Shown: positions 38,588 to 52,200 of the stretch, one piece after another
How the letters are laid out: every line of letters begins with the position of its first letter
Numbering within the stretch: the stretch's first letter is position 1
Assembly (NCBI RefSeq): GCF_901933205.1
Contig: NC_044573.1
Location: 88,866,546 to 88,930,545 of the forward strand
Source: Camarhynchus parvulus
Lineage: Eukaryota; Chordata; Aves; Passeriformes; Thraupidae
Direction: 5' to 3'
Length of the DNA stretch: 64,000 nt
Made by a program: the position numbers and the translations under genes
The notes under the pieces: generated by a model
What the model saw: the letters and a program-made list of their open reading frames with translations, nothing else
Database searches by the model: none
Told to the model about the DNA's origin: nothing

Positions 38588-39058
38588 CACAGAATCACAG
38601 AAATGTTTAGCCCTTGGAAAATGGGAAAGCCCTTTAAGGCCATCCATTTCAACCATTAACCCAGCACTGCCAAGTCCAACACTCAACCATGTCCCTAAGT
38701 GCCACATCTACATGGTTTTTAAGCACTTCAAGGGATAGCAATTCCACAACTTCCCTGGGCAGCCCACTCCAATCCTTGACAACCCTTTCAGTGAAAAAAT
38801 TGTTCCCAGCATCCAATCTAAACCTCTCCTGATGAAATGGGAGACATTTTCCTCTTGTTCTCTAGCTTATTACTTGGGAGAAGGGACCAACATTCCCTTC
38901 CTTTCAGGCAGTTAGTTGTACAGAGTGATAAGGTCTCCCCTGAGCCTCCTTTTTTCCAGGCTAAACACTCCCAGCTCCCTCAACTGCCCTAGATAAGACC
39001 CTTCATAAGACTCTTTTGCTCCAGACCCTTCACTGGTTTCTCACTACTCTTTGTCTGA
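38588..39058 (-). mobile_element. CR1 LINE fragment, 3' end
   Basis: The plus strand shows the reverse complement of the CR1 3' end. It begins cacagaatcacagaaatg, then aaggccatccatttcaacc, aacccagcactgccaagtcc, gtgataaggtctcccctgag, cctccttttttccaggct and ctccagacccttcac. About 470 bp are preserved, 5' truncated, with moderate divergence. It lies in the same orientation as the HTR1E transcript. Confidence 0.92.
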
Positions 39059-40088
39059 GTCACAACAGTGATGTAATTTTGTCCCACAACCTCCCAAGGT
39101 GTCATTTGGGAAGGAGCTGGCAATCTGCCCCGGACATCTGAACAGCAAATCCAGGCAGGCAGAAATGGGCCACACAAGGGTACAGCACTCTGTGAGACAG
39201 CCACCGTGGCCAGGTGTGCTGGCAGCAGTGCACACTGCTCCCACTGAGTTCTGGATTAAGACTTCAGCATCTTGATGGGATATTATGTACTTTTTATTGC
39301 CAGCTTCATCTTATATACCACCAAAGCTGGTATTTAATTTAGAACAGCTTTATTCAGAGATATTTAACCAGAGAGTATCTCAATCTGGAGGTGTGGGAAA
39401 AGAGATCATTTAAAATTTCTTTAATTCTTTTTCTGGTTATTTTCAGCAGTCCTCTATTCAAAATAACTTGGAGCTATGCATAAAGGCTGATTATAAAACC
39501 TATCAAGGGGATTGAGTCACACAGCTGTGCATTTAAATCTCCTTAAGCATGTTTCAACAGTCTCAAACACATGATGCTAAATTGGAGATGGGATTTTTGG
39601 ATTAGAGATGGTGAAATGGGAGGGGGAGCACCAAGGTTAGAAAGTAAGTGAAAGTGTGACTTCTGCATAGGGCTGCAAGGTTTCATCAGGAATGCTGGCT
39701 TGGAGGAAGGATCTCCTTGGCCTGAGCACAAGCTGCATCAGGCTCCGTGAAGCTCCCCAAGATGTGTGCACTAGGACAGCAGCGCCACTCACAAAGAAGC
39801 GTATTTTGCACCTGAGGAGCTCAGAGTTTGATAATTTAATACCTTTGGAAGAAGCTGCTGATGATATGCTCTGCTTGAAAGAACTGCTGTCACCTGCAGG
39901 AACAGAGTTGAGACCCAGAACTTCATGATTAAGCTGAAACCAATACAGTAGAGCTACCTTTTCTCCCTGAGACCAGGGCTCATAGCTTTGCCAGATTATT
40001 TTGACATATTTTCTCCACCCTGAGGATTTTAACTTTACTTTCTACAATACCTTTTAGCTTGGAAACACTGTTGATTTTCTCTTGCCAG

Positions 40089-40107
40089 AAAAAAAAAAAA
40101 AAAAAAA
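40089..40107. repeat. A19 homopolymer with purine-rich continuation
   Basis: Nineteen A in a row are followed by gagggaggaaaaaaag. The tract could be the tail of a retrotransposed sequence, but no recognisable body precedes it. CR1 elements do not end in poly(A). Confidence 0.9.
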
Positions 40108-42267
40108 GAGGGAGGAAAAAAAGAGTTCATTTCCAGACACTTGAGAGTATTGGAATTGTTCAGGTGCTGAAGTCAATGCAAGGCATCAGCTGATAAGTGG
40201 GAGGCTTAAATGTTAAAAATCTCAAGGTAACAAGACAATGATTTGAAAAGGCCTTCTTTTTTCCGATTACTACTGAGAAAGGATGATATTACAGTGAACC
40301 TTGTTAAAATGGAATATTCCCAACAGAGAATAATTGATGTTAGTGCTACTGTCAAACTGAAGATCTGAAGGGGACTAATTACATTTTCTACTAGGAATAA
40401 CTTTCTATTTTGTCACTGCTTCGACTGAACAATCCCATTAATCTCAAACATCTGAATCCCAGATCCTCTGCCTAATTTCTGCTGGGAAATAGCAAAACCA
40501 GCACTACCTAAGCAACAGTGGCTGAATTTGATGCCCTTAAATCAGAAGAACATGTAAAAACATTCTACACAGTCTTTAATAGCTCGTTCTAAGGAACATG
40601 CAGGTTGAAGAAAGCAAGCATCCACGAAGCTGGTGTCTAATGGTGGTTGCTGGTTTGGCTATTCACTGCTGGAACAGGGAGCAAGAGATCCTATCCCCAC
40701 ACTCCCATGTGGGGCTTTGGGGAAATGCATTGGGCTAAAAACGGGACCTCAGAGGCTCTGCTTGCTAGCGCGAAATTTCTCTCCCCTCCTGTCTCACTGT
40801 CACTAGCTCATGACAGGGGCAATGTGCTCTCCCTCCAGCTTCGTATGGCTTCTATCCATGTTTCTGTTTGGTCCTGGCTCTGAGACTAAAGAAAAGGATC
40901 AGCCTGCCTCCCTTCAGTGTCTTAGCCTGTTAAGTCCAAGAGAGGTGCATATGCTCTGCCATTGGAGAGAGCATACTAAGAGAAAGCATCAGCTAGAAAT
41001 GAAGGACATTAGCACATCATCTACAAAACTACAGCAACTCTGAAGTGCTCCAGCAATATTCCCTCACTGGATTTTTACCCTGTTCCTGAGTGCTTCTTTG
41101 TGGGAGTGTGCATATTCCCTGACTACATTGTGAAGAACAAGAGAGAAAGGGGATGAGCAGTTTTCAGACAGAATGCTAGTTGTGTCTCCTCTCACCATGG
41201 CTGGGCTGTTGGGACCAGTTCCCTCCCCCTGGGGATGAGCGGTGTTGCTGCTTGCAAATGGTGATCAGGCATCACAGGACTAGGGGAAATTGAAAAAAAA
41301 TACCCACAAAAAACCCCAAACCAACACTTAAGGAATACTGGGGTGGTTGAAAGTCTCACCAAAGTCAGAATTCTGGAAAGGCTGAAGAAAATCAGAGCTG
41401 AGCTCCCTGCCATCTAGCTGACCATCCTGGAAAGATGATGCACTGAGAAACCTCAAGAACAGTAGAACCTGAGTGTTGGTCCAACTGAAGTACACCAGCA
41501 GGATTTCTCCTTCAACCAAACCCAGGTACTTTTCATTTTGTAGTCCCAGAAGCAGTACAAACAGTGGCAATACTTTCTAGTAATTGAAGCAACAGCCATT
41601 GAAAAAAAACAGCTGATGTTAAATATATCTCACTTATGAGGACATTAACAGAGTTTGCAGAGGCCATTAAAAGAACAGAGCTCACTTTTCATCCCCCATG
41701 GAACCATAAGTCATGGTTTTCTTTTTTCTTAGCTAGGTTACGTTTGGAACACAAAAAGTCAGAAAAATGTAAGGGCTTTTTGAGTCACAGGAAGTAGATT
41801 TCTTTGCGTGGATGACATTGATTTAAAAAAAGAGTCTACAGTTGAAGTGTAGAGATCTCCACATAATCAGAGACATTCTGGTTCTTTCCAAAGATGCTGG
41901 TTATATCCACATCCACTTGTGAATTCAGTGCAAAGGATAATGCAACCAGGGATAAACACTGGCACAAAAAGTTAACACTGGAGTGTAACTGGAAGTAGGT
42001 GATGCATCAACACATCTGCTGAAATTGAATATGAAGGATGGAAAGTGTGCTGGAAATGGCTTTAAGGAAAATTTATGCCTAAATAAGCTGACAAAATCAG
42101 CAATTTAGGGCACTATTTTTTAGCACATCTGACAGGCTTGTAAGAGAAATTGAATATAATTTTTGAGGGAATGATGGTATTAGGTAAAGAGACATCATTT
42201 TTGAGACCTATTAATAGTCAGTTGTCCAGGGACATTTCTGAAGGCAACGTTGATTCCACAAGAAGCA

Positions 42268-42397
42268 CTGACCATCTAGATCTTTCCAATGACTACCTAG
42301 ATCTCTGTGCATTGACACTTCAGTGCAGGAATGCCAGGATACACCAAGGAATTTTGGTCATTTAACTCCATCATTTTAGGCATGTCTAGATGGTCAG
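42268..42397. repeat. 13-bp perfect inverted repeat, 104-bp spacer
   Basis: CTGACCATCTAGA at 42268-42280 is the exact reverse complement of TCTAGATGGTCAG at 42385-42397. The spacer also contains a further ctagatct word. A structure or a coincidence are both possible. Confidence 0.75.
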
Positions 42398-43822
42398 GAT
42401 GTGGCAATTATCAGTGAACATAACCTGCTGATGGTTTTCTTACCGTCATCTGGCTGGTAATCACTGCCCAAGGTCTACTTTTACATGCATTGTGTACTTC
42501 AAGCTCCTTTCAACCCTGTAACATCCTTTTATTTCTCCCCCTCCCCCTGCCCTTTATCTGCCAGAAACCATTCCAGCATAAGTGGAAATTCTGGTTGATT
42601 TTCAGAATGATTTTCACGATCACGCAGAGTCGCTCAGCCTTGTACTGCCACAGTTTGAGCCACACATGCAGGATTTCATGCCTCATGGAACAGCTTAAAA
42701 GCACACTATCTAAAATGGGCCAAAATTACATCAGCGTTGGTACTACTGTACTAGATAGTGAAATTGTTTAAAGGTTGTTACATTAAAAGTTCCATTAAGC
42801 TATGTGCTGCTGAATCAATTTTTTAATGCCTAAAATACTAAAAATAAAATTACCATGCTTTTCTGCTGAAGATAATATTTAAAAACCATTATTTTATAAG
42901 CCAGTTTCAGAGAAAAAACATTTTTTCCGAAAATAAACTGTGGTATCATCAGTATCAGAGAAGAGAAGAGAATAGAGATTTTACATGCATTCAAAATATA
43001 GTTTCTGAAAGAAAGATATCTTTTTTTCCCCCCTCTTGAGTAATGCCCATTGTGTGCCTGGTTAGAAAGTAATAGCTTGGTTATGAAATAATGGTAATTT
43101 TATCCATGAAAATGCTGCCTGCACATTAAAATCATCCCACAGCTGACAGAGTGCTGTCTGTAAGCTTCTGGGCTATAAATCTGTCAGTAAATAAGGACTA
43201 TGTTACTGTGACTCCTAATGTTAGGTGAATTTCTTATTAAATGGCTGACTAGAATGTGCTATACATGAAAAAGAGAACATCAAATTAAGCTGTGCTGTAA
43301 AAATTAAAGCACAAGATGAGACAAATGCTAGCCTCTGCATTTTTAACCTACTCTTGCATTTTCCATTCTAAGTTCAAGCTCCAAAGGCTGTGTGGTAACA
43401 GCTCTACTGCTTGCTGCTGGCAGTGGTGCACCTGGAGGTCCCAGGGCACAGCTGCACAGCAGGAAGAGCCAGAAGCATTTTAAGGGACAAGCCTGTATGT
43501 GTTTAAAGGAATGTTCCTGTATGGGGCTGATCAGTGACACAGGAGCTGTCACACCTGGGGCACCCATAAAGCATGGCTGCAGCTCAATGTCATTCACTTG
43601 TTGGAAACTGCTTTAGTTAAGGAGGCAGACTCTCAGGGTTCTCTCCATCATTTGAGTCTGGTTGCTCAGGAACTACCCTTTCAATTTATATTTTTTCCCC
43701 AATCCTCTGATGCCAAGCAGAATCAGTGGCAAGGGATGGCCAGGGTGAATACAGACAGGGATGAATGTCCCCTGGTCACAAGCATTACTGAATGGTGTGG
43801 AGTGTGGCCAGCAGATGGTGAT

Positions 43823-44576
43823 TGTTATAAATGATCAAATCTGTAGCTAATTTATAAAAAAATCGACAAAGATTTATTAAGTCAATTAACAAAAAATAGA
43901 AGTTTCGATTAAAAAACATGAAATCAACCACAGCCAAGACAGCATCTGCCCTGGACACAGACGCTGGGTGCCCTTGGGTTCCTGCTGACAGTGTGTCAGC
44001 GTTCCCCCAAAGGTACACACGAGTGTTCACAGGAGCCAGTTTATATACAGTTTATTTTGCCTGAGGCAGAGATGACTACATATTTCTTTGTGTCCCTTTA
44101 CATGTAAAGTTGGATCCATGCATGTGTAGAAGCAGACAAAGTCCGAATGTCTGAGTACCCAGGCAGAAGATGTATTCACATGGGGATGCTATTTCCTGAG
44201 TGCGTAGACTTAATCCTTTCCAGGTGCAGGTCTTGTGAGCTTCTTCAGGACATTCCATTCCGGGAAGGTCCAGATGATATCTTCTCATGCATGGTGCCCC
44301 AGGAAAATCCCGATGGCCTGAGCCAGTCTCATTCAGGCTGTGCGGGAAGGGGTTACCATATGCATAACTCTGTCCTCAGTCAGGGAGGCTGCAAGCTTAT
44401 TCATATGGTAACTGGCTTGATGTTATCTTTAGTGTTGTCCGGGAACTGGTCAGAATGTGAATAGAATGCAGTTCCTGGCCAGAGCAGTCACTAGCATAGA
44501 GTTTGATTCCTCCTAATATTTTATATATACTTATTTCTAACTTTACAGCATGAATTAATCTACTACATATATAACA
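43823..44576 (-). mobile_element. Solo LTR with 5-bp target-site duplication (ERVL-like)
   Basis: The 754-bp element is flanked by a perfect GTGAT direct repeat (43818-43822 and 44577-44581). It starts TGTTATATATG and ends TTTATAACA on the minus strand, giving TG...CA termini with a short terminal inverted repeat TGTTATA/TATAACA. On the minus strand it has a TATATAAA box (44047-44040) and an AATAAA signal (43878-43873), in the order expected for U3-R-U5. A 5-bp duplication fits class III ERVL elements, and the sequence near its 3' end resembles avian ERVL LTRs that I know, but the family assignment is tentative. There is no internal region, so it is a solo LTR inserted in the same orientation as HTR1E. 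Confidence 0.85.
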
Positions 44577-45947
44577 GTGATGATTGTCATCTCACTCTGT
44601 CCATGAGGAGAAGCTTCTGGATCATTTTAAGTGTGGCAGCCTGGGTCTCATACACAGGGTGTGCAAAAGCTCCATTACATATTAATATCTTTGGGAAGAG
44701 CCTGCACTTGGATCTAGTCACACCTTCTGAAGTCCCCAAACTATAAAGGAGACAGGATAATAGAATTTTACCTTTGAAAACTTCCTCCACAACCAAAGAA
44801 TAAAGTAAATGAGCTTAAGAAAAACTAAGTGTTTTAATAGGGTGTGGAAGACATTTAAGTAACATTTTCTTCCCTATCTGATTATATATTAAAAATTAAT
44901 TTACATGCTCAGCAGTTCTCAGACCTCTATTGGCTCCAGTGGACATGGACAAACCCGCAAAGCGTGTGCAGTGAATTTGTAGAGACAGCAGGGACTCAAG
45001 AAAATTGGCAGGATTTTTTCTCCCAATATTTTGCTGTGACTGGGCCAAGTCCTTGCTTCTCCCCTGGCCCTGGTGCCTGGACCTGCCCATGCTCTAGATT
45101 TAAGCTTTCCTGGTAATGCAAAGTGATGCCTTAGCATGAGCCTCAAGCTCATCTCCCTCCCTGAGCTTGGATGTCCCTAAGGCTTGTCCAGGATGTTCTC
45201 ACTTGTTCTTCTTGCTGCTCTTCATCAGCACAGGGCAGGGTTCTCTGCTAGCACTTACTAACAGGAACAGTCAGCAGAATCTGCAGGATTTTAAGTTTCC
45301 AAACATCCATGCTGCGCTTTTTGACAACAAGTGAAAACACTTACAAATACCTCCACCAGTAAATCCCAGTATATTTATCACCCACCCACATATCAAACTT
45401 GCCTCAAAGCAAGCTGTGCTTAAGTCTCTAGTGTATCTAATTTTCTTTATATGTTTTTTTCCTCCTCTATGAAATATGACAAGTATTCTTATTTTTTCTT
45501 TTTTTTTGTGTTTTTGGCTTTTCTTTTAGTGAAGTGTCTGCAAATACTTCTTCTATTATCAAACACTTGGGAAACAAGCAATCTTTACTTTTGTATGATA
45601 TGTATTTACCCTTAGCAGTTTAGTATGTATGTTTAATCATAAGACAGAGCCTAAAACCAACAGCAACTGACAACTGATATTTTGACACTAAATACTGTAG
45701 CCTTTTCTAAGAGACAACTGGACTACACTAAGTCATTAAGAAGTGTCAATTTCCATTTGATATGAGAAGGTTTCAGAGCATATTTGACACAATGGCTGTT
45801 CATGGAAGATCTCTCCATTTCATGCATCTTTCACAGACACTTCTGCAGCTACCAGGGAGAAGAGAAAATCTGTGTGAGCTTCAAGCTCCTCAGGACAGAG
45901 ATCAACATACCTAAGAGGTTAAATGCAGGGCTGGCTTCACTTCTTTA

Positions 45948-45967
45948 ACAACAATAATAATAATAAT
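45948..45967. repeat. (AAT)n trinucleotide microsatellite
   Basis: Short acaacaataataataataat run; about five AAT units. Confidence 0.85.
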
Positions 45968-48507
45968 TCTGTGTAGAAATTTTCCTGCTTTCTTGTTCCA
46001 AACTTCTCCACAAGTAGGAGCAGCTAGGACTGTAGTCCTTATGCCCAAAACAGCATTTTGGACCCCTCAGATCCCAGAGAGGCTCACTCAGGCAGCACAG
46101 TCCCACCACAGAAAATCTACTTCAAGCACAAATCGTAAGGATCTTAGATAACTACTGTTTCTCATACTATAATAAGAGTTTATTACTACTTCTTACTAAC
46201 TCTTTTTGTTTATTTTTCTCTCCCCTGTAAGAGGGGGGCTTTTTCTTCTATGACCATATGTTACCTGACAACTAGAAAATATCCAAAGAAGGAGATCAGA
46301 GGCTCCCTATTAGCAAAAGGCTCAAATAGCCAATAAGACCTCCCCCAACCCTTCCTTGTGTTCAATGGGTGAGTTTTTTGAGGACCCATGGGAGGAATTC
46401 CAACATGGACAGGATGATTGCTGTTTTTCAGAGGAACACAGTGTGCTTCAATACCCCTGAAAGCTCTCTTAGGGCTCAGCAAACAGCTGCTGTGTGAAAT
46501 GCAGCCCAGAGAAAGGCTCAGATACACATACAGCAGGAGCGTGCAATTGTAATTCAGGTGAGTGTTCCTATTCATACCAGCCCAAACGTATAATTTGTCC
46601 AATTATTCAGGAATTTCAGATCTTTGTTTCAGTCCAGTGAACAAAACCAGTAACAAACTGGGCTCTTAATTCAAGAAGATTATGTACACCATAATTTGAT
46701 TTTAAGCTGTCTCCACATTGTGAAGTTCACACTCACACCATGCAAAGCAGTTTTATCAAATATTTACTGCTCTGCCAGAGCACTTGCCTGCTTTATGCTG
46801 GCCTCTCAAATACAACAGCTAGAAAGGCATTAGTCTCACCAGGAAAAGTGGACACTTAACTGTCATGACTCAGGGAAACATGAATTGTATGGAAATCCAC
46901 CTGAGCAGTGCAGCTAACCCTGAAAGCTGTGTCAAACAGAGCTGGGGCTGCTTCACTCTGGTCAGACTGTTCTGATCCTAACGAGTTGGGCAGAATCAGT
47001 TGGGAAATAGCTAATAAACAAAACATGTGTGCCTGCTTGTAACCCATTTCAGACCTCACTCACTTTCTAAACTGGATGCTAACTACTCACCCATTTCAGC
47101 AATTTAAAAAGCACTTTGTTTTAATGTCCTTTAATGAAATGTCATAGGAAATAGATCAAAATTAAGTTATTTGTGGTATAAACATGTGAATTGTGCCTGT
47201 GTGTTATGATCACCCACACTCATGACAGGGTCTTGCTTGGCAGCCAGCTTAGGTTTTGCACCTTTGGATGTTTTGGGATATGAAGCTAAGACACAACATG
47301 GATACAGCTTTGCTAAGTTCCAAGTATTTCCCCTCATGCAGAACTTCACACATATGAGAAATGCTACTACTCAAAAGCATTACTGCAAGAACAGAGTGGT
47401 GCTGATAGGAAGCTGTCCAGTTTAAAATTAAGATATTAATTTGGCATTCATTGTGTGTTTGTAAGTCAGGACAACATACTTACAGCTCAACAGACTACAA
47501 AACTCTCTCTATGAGAAAATGGAAAGATTTTCATCAACCAAACACTTGAAGCAAGGCACAGAACATTCAATTCTGTGAAACATGGAATAGTGGAATTATC
47601 CTGGCAATTTACATGTGAGCTCTGAGTCAGTGCTTTCAGGCAGGGAATAATTCCACATATGCATCCCTAATGAAAGAGGATCATAAATCTTTCTGAATGG
47701 TGCTTTTCAGTTCTTATGCTTGGCTTCAGATTTGTCTCCTACAGGAAAGACACTGGAAGACAGAAGCAGCACAGCGTCCAGCCCATGGGACACAGTTCAT
47801 GAGAGCATTTTGCTATGTGGGACCCATTTGTATGGTCTTATCCTAGTTGGAAATGGGTATTTATGTGAGTATTTGTAATGGGTATTAAAAAACAAAGAAA
47901 ATTAAAAAAAGGACAAAGGAGCAGAACAGCAGGGCAGGTAGCAATCTCTGTCTGGGGTAACAGATAGCCTGGCTTGCTTGATTATAAAAAAGAAACAAAC
48001 AAAGTAAGCCAGAACCACTAAAACCTAAATAGAAATATCTGTCTAATTTAGCTTGTGAGGAGGAATACATTAAAGTAAATAAATGTGTATGTCTGTAACT
48101 ATCTTGCCTTTTTATGCTGCTTTATGCTATAAGTATAAACCAAAATCTTTCCAAACAGATTAAAAAAAAGAGGTTGATCTGGAGCTAGTCAGTGTATTTG
48201 GGCCCTGTCAAAAATTGTGGGATACTGCCATAGCACAGGCAGCTGCAAAAACAACCAGAGGCAAAAGGAGGGTGTCTGGAGGGATAGGAAACAGGCAAAG
48301 GCTCAGGCAGCCCACGCTGGGACTGGGGGCTGCCCATCCTGGAGAACTGGATGTGTCTTACTCCCCTCCTCTGAAAGGCTCTGCCAAAGAGATGCCACTT
48401 CATCGGAGATGTGGGCTCAGGGAAGGGATCATTCCTGGCCTTCCTTGACTCCTAGCTCTTAAAAGAGCATAAATTGGTAAATCAACCAGTAGCATAATTA
48501 GAAGCTG

Positions 48508-49257
48508 TCAGCATGATATTCCTCCAGGATATCTGTACTTGGAAAGACTTGCAAGGAAAAAGGGATAATTCTGCAAGTGTGGTGCTACAGGTCTCAGTGC
48601 ATCCTGTTCCCTGCCAGGCTGATGCCATGGCATTTGGCCAAAGTGTAAAGGAACAGGGTTTCCAGTGGTAGTAACCAAGTGACAACGCTGGGGACTTGCA
48701 ATGCACTGTCCCCCAAACATTTTGAATTGTATTTGATGAGCTGCTGATATGGTACTACTGTGTATATTTTGATAGTGCCAGAGAGAGTGAATGATGGTTT
48801 GGGTGCTACCAAAAACTCCATTTTTTAGGATCCCAGACAGACCCCTGGGAGAGCATGGGTGACTCTGAAAGGCAATTTTGTTATGAGCTTGTGCAACAGA
48901 CAAATACTTGATTTGCCTGCTCCCAAAAGAGATGTCCCTCTGTGCCTGTCTGCAGGAGTGGGGCTGGGCAGGAAGAAGCTGTATCCCATGTCTCACAGGC
49001 CCTTTGGGAAGGGAAGTGCTTATAGGTGATGGAGAAGGAAACCCTGGCAATGTGGGTGGTGTCCAGAGCAGATGCAGGAGTGGACAAGTCCCCTGCCCCC
49101 AGCAGTCACCTTGTGAGGTGTTTCCCTGCAGCTCCAGGGAGAGCAGGCAGATTATGTATTGCCAAGAAGCTGCCAGCTGGGCAAGAGGATCCAGCCAGCA
49201 AAGACAACTGGCATTTAGAAAGCCCTGCGCATCAGCCACAGCCTTGGCAGCTGCCAT
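48508..49257 (-). CDS. Unrecognised 249-codon open reading frame, probably fortuitous
   Basis: Apart from HTR1E and the GC-rich island, this is the longest ATG-initiated frame in the window. The predicted protein starts MAAAKAVADAQGFLNASCLC and is rich in Pro, Ser, His and Gln. It has no membrane segment, signal peptide or domain that I recognise. Its composition looks like random translation of moderately GC-rich DNA. An opposing plus-strand frame of 144 codons (48908-49342) overlaps it. It lies inside the proposed HTR1E intron on the same strand. It could be a lineage-specific exon, a decayed retrocopy or chance; chance is most likely. Confidence 0.12.
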   Translation of the reverse strand: MAAAKAVADAQGFLNASCLCWLDPLAQLAASWQYIICLLSLELQGNTSQGDCWGQGTCPLLHLLWTPPTLPGFPSPSPISTSLPKGPVRHGIQLLPAQPHSCRQAQRDISFGSRQIKYLSVAQAHNKIAFQSHPCSPRGLSGILKNGVFGSTQTIIHSLWHYQNIHSSTISAAHQIQFKMFGGQCIASPQRCHLVTTTGNPVPLHFGQMPWHQPGREQDALRPVAPHLQNYPFFLASLSKYRYPGGISC

Positions 49258-52200
49258 TTGTAAGATTAAGCTTTGTCTTCAACAGGGGGACCTTTCAGCA
49301 TTTTGGCTCCTTGATCCCATTCTGGATTTGAGGAAACAGTAAGGAAAAGGGTAGTTCCATGAGAGCAGAGGAGTTAGATGTTGGGGTGGATGTTGGTGCT
49401 TATTCTGTTTCTAAATAATGTAGACACCCAAACTTTGTTTTGCCCAAGATGACTTTGCTGTCTGTGGGACTAAAGAAAAATACCCCTTTGTAGGAGTAGC
49501 TCCCTGTGACAAAAGCACCCTTGCCAAGTGCTACACAAGCCCAGGATATCTAAGGATATACCCTGTCACTCTTTCAGGCTGTTCCCTTGCCTGGATAGGA
49601 GTACAACTGCTGCTTCCCTGTGGGAAGTTTCTCAGCAGGTCCAACACCATGGTTCCAGGGGGGCTTGAGTCCATACTGGCTGCGCAGAGAGCAGACTTAT
49701 AAATCTGGAGGCCACAAGCACATCTTGCTTCAGTTCACTCTTGAGGTTAAAGAGCCTGATTAATCTCCCTCAGGCCATGTTTTTAAGCCCTTCCCTGCAC
49801 CCTCACCAGGTAACTGACAGCTGCGTCCCAAGTGGTAGGCTCCTTCAAACCCCACCAACATCGAGCTGTGGGACCAAATCCCACCACACATTTTGTAGAT
49901 TGCAATCCTCCTTGTGCAGCACTGTGAAAGGTCTGGCTTTCTCTCAGCATTGCTTTTTTTAGTGGCAGAAGTGCTCCCAGGCAAGCTGCTTTCCATATCA
50001 CATTTGTGCAGCCGATTATTCCCAGGTCAGCATGATGCTCCCTACCTGGCCTTCCTGAACTCACTTCTGCAGATCACATCTCTACTTCACCCCAGCTACA
50101 TTCAAACTCTGACCTCATCTGTACCTGCTGAACTTCCCACCACAGTCACCTCCACAGACCCCATATTTGTTACTGCCAGAACTGTCAAGAGCCCAAATTT
50201 TTCTGTGTAAAAAGGTTTAGAAGGGCTTATCCACCAGCTGTTTGCATAAGTAAAATCTTGGGCAGGTGTTTCATTTTACACAGGCCAAATGCTGTTGAGA
50301 GAGCTGTTCATAAACAGGCTTATTTACATGAACATGTGGAGAAATAGATTCTTGCCTTTTTAATACACTAGTCACTTTACAGAGGAGACCCAGAGAAATA
50401 TTTTCAGTCAAGTTGTGCCAGGGATTAGTTTGACATACTTAATGTAATTAGATGGAGTGGAGTTTGGCCTGGTGACCTTTTTCTTTCTCCTGGGGTGTAC
50501 TCCATGTGTTTGACTCCAAACAGCTTCCAACTGATTTAAGGCTTTTCTTGCTGTTTGCATTGGGAATTTTTTCCCTCCCTTTTTAATATATGAGACTGCT
50601 TCCTTTGTGTCCTGGAAGAGATCCTTATGCCTTAAACATATCATTCTTACAGGGAAGTTACGCTAAATCCAAACCCCTCAGTCAGAAAGGGGCTCCTGCC
50701 AGTTTCCTCTTTACTTACTAATGCAGTTGCCAGCAAGGGGCACCAGGATTTCAGCAGAAATACCAGGATCAGGGAAACACAAATTTTAAAGCTGACATCC
50801 ACTGTCTTTAGGTGGCCACTTGGTGAAGCTAGTGGGTTTTACAGAGAAAAGAAAAAGAAAAAACCCAAAACTGCCCCCAACATCAACAAAGGCACATTAT
50901 CAACAGCAACAGGCTGAAGCTCAGAACAGCAAACCCAACACTGCCTCTGTCTGTACACTCCTGAAGTTGTTAAATAACAATACGAGAAATGTACATCTTA
51001 AATTTATTAAAGTTCTTAAGACAGGCATGTTTATCTGCATCTTGAAAAGAATGGGAAGATACTCAAGGATACAGATTATTTCAGCATGCACAGGACTTTG
51101 TCAAGAGAGGAAAACCAGGGAACAGTTAAGTACAATTTTCTCTAATTTCATAGGAATCCAAGAGTACCTTGCAGAAGAACAAAGATATGTAGAAATAAAT
51201 GCTACTCTTTGGACATCTTAATTATATAATGTTGTCCTTTTTTCATGCTGGTAAGTTCTCTGGTTCCTGAAAATTATCTATGTATCTGGTGCCTGACAAT
51301 CTATGGTTTTGGTGCTTATAAATGAATTTGAGATCATGGTTTTTAGAAATAAGAGCTTTTCTGTGTTCTTGTATTTTTTAAATTGGGCAGATACCATAAA
51401 ATGTGCCCTCCCAAGTCCCAAAGTTTGACACATGACTAAAATGCAAAGGTAGGCTAAAGCCAATCCATGATCATGGAGGGATATTGGCTCCTAGGAGATT
51501 GCAATCCACATTTCAAGACAGTCAAGAGCTGCTCACTCTATACTTAAAGACTTCCTAAAAAAACCCGGGAAAAATGCACAGGGCTGGTGATTACCTAGTT
51601 CTTGTGCAGAGAGGCTGACAATGCTGTTCAGTCCATGTTTTCCCTGATTTGATCTGCCTTGAACTTTTGAATGAGTGTGATTCATGCAACTGAATACTTC
51701 AATGAACAGTACTTAAGCCCTGGTTTGGGGAATCACAGAAGCACATTTGCCTTCAGCCTCACCTTTAGCTTCTGAGTAACGCCACTGAAGCTTATAGTAT
51801 GTAAGCCCTCACTTGAATTTAACAAGCACTTTGCTGGGTTGATGCTATTTTTACATGTCTCTCTATGGGAAATTAGTGCATCATTAGAGGTGCCGATTTG
51901 GTGGGTTTTTCCTTTTTCTTTTTCTTAACTTAGAGCCCCATTTTTTTCAATGTATGATCTCATGCCCATTCCAATCCTTTGAAACTGAATATTTCTGATT
52001 TTTTTCTGTAAGATTCCCAGCCACCAGGAAATAACTAAATACAGATTAAATGCCTTATGCTGTTAAAAGCATGTTTTTTAATTGCTGTGTACCCAAACCT
52101 GAAGTGTAAGGTTGGTTACAAACAATAAAATGAATCCTCACCTCTGCTCACCATCTCTCTAGATACTGAAGGACCGTACAGCCTTTAGCTAAAGGAAGGT

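Larger units (their letters stand above)
39059..43822. other. Intronic or intergenic DNA, no gene recognised
   Basis: AT-rich sequence containing a 19-base A run at 40089-40107 and a 13-bp inverted repeat pair at 42268-42397. No coding exon was recognised. Minor frames below 110 codons are present on both strands. Confidence 0.55.

Noticed and set aside
40089..40107. A19 run as a retrocopy tail
   Set aside because: No coding-like or SINE-like body precedes it and no flanking duplication was seen.
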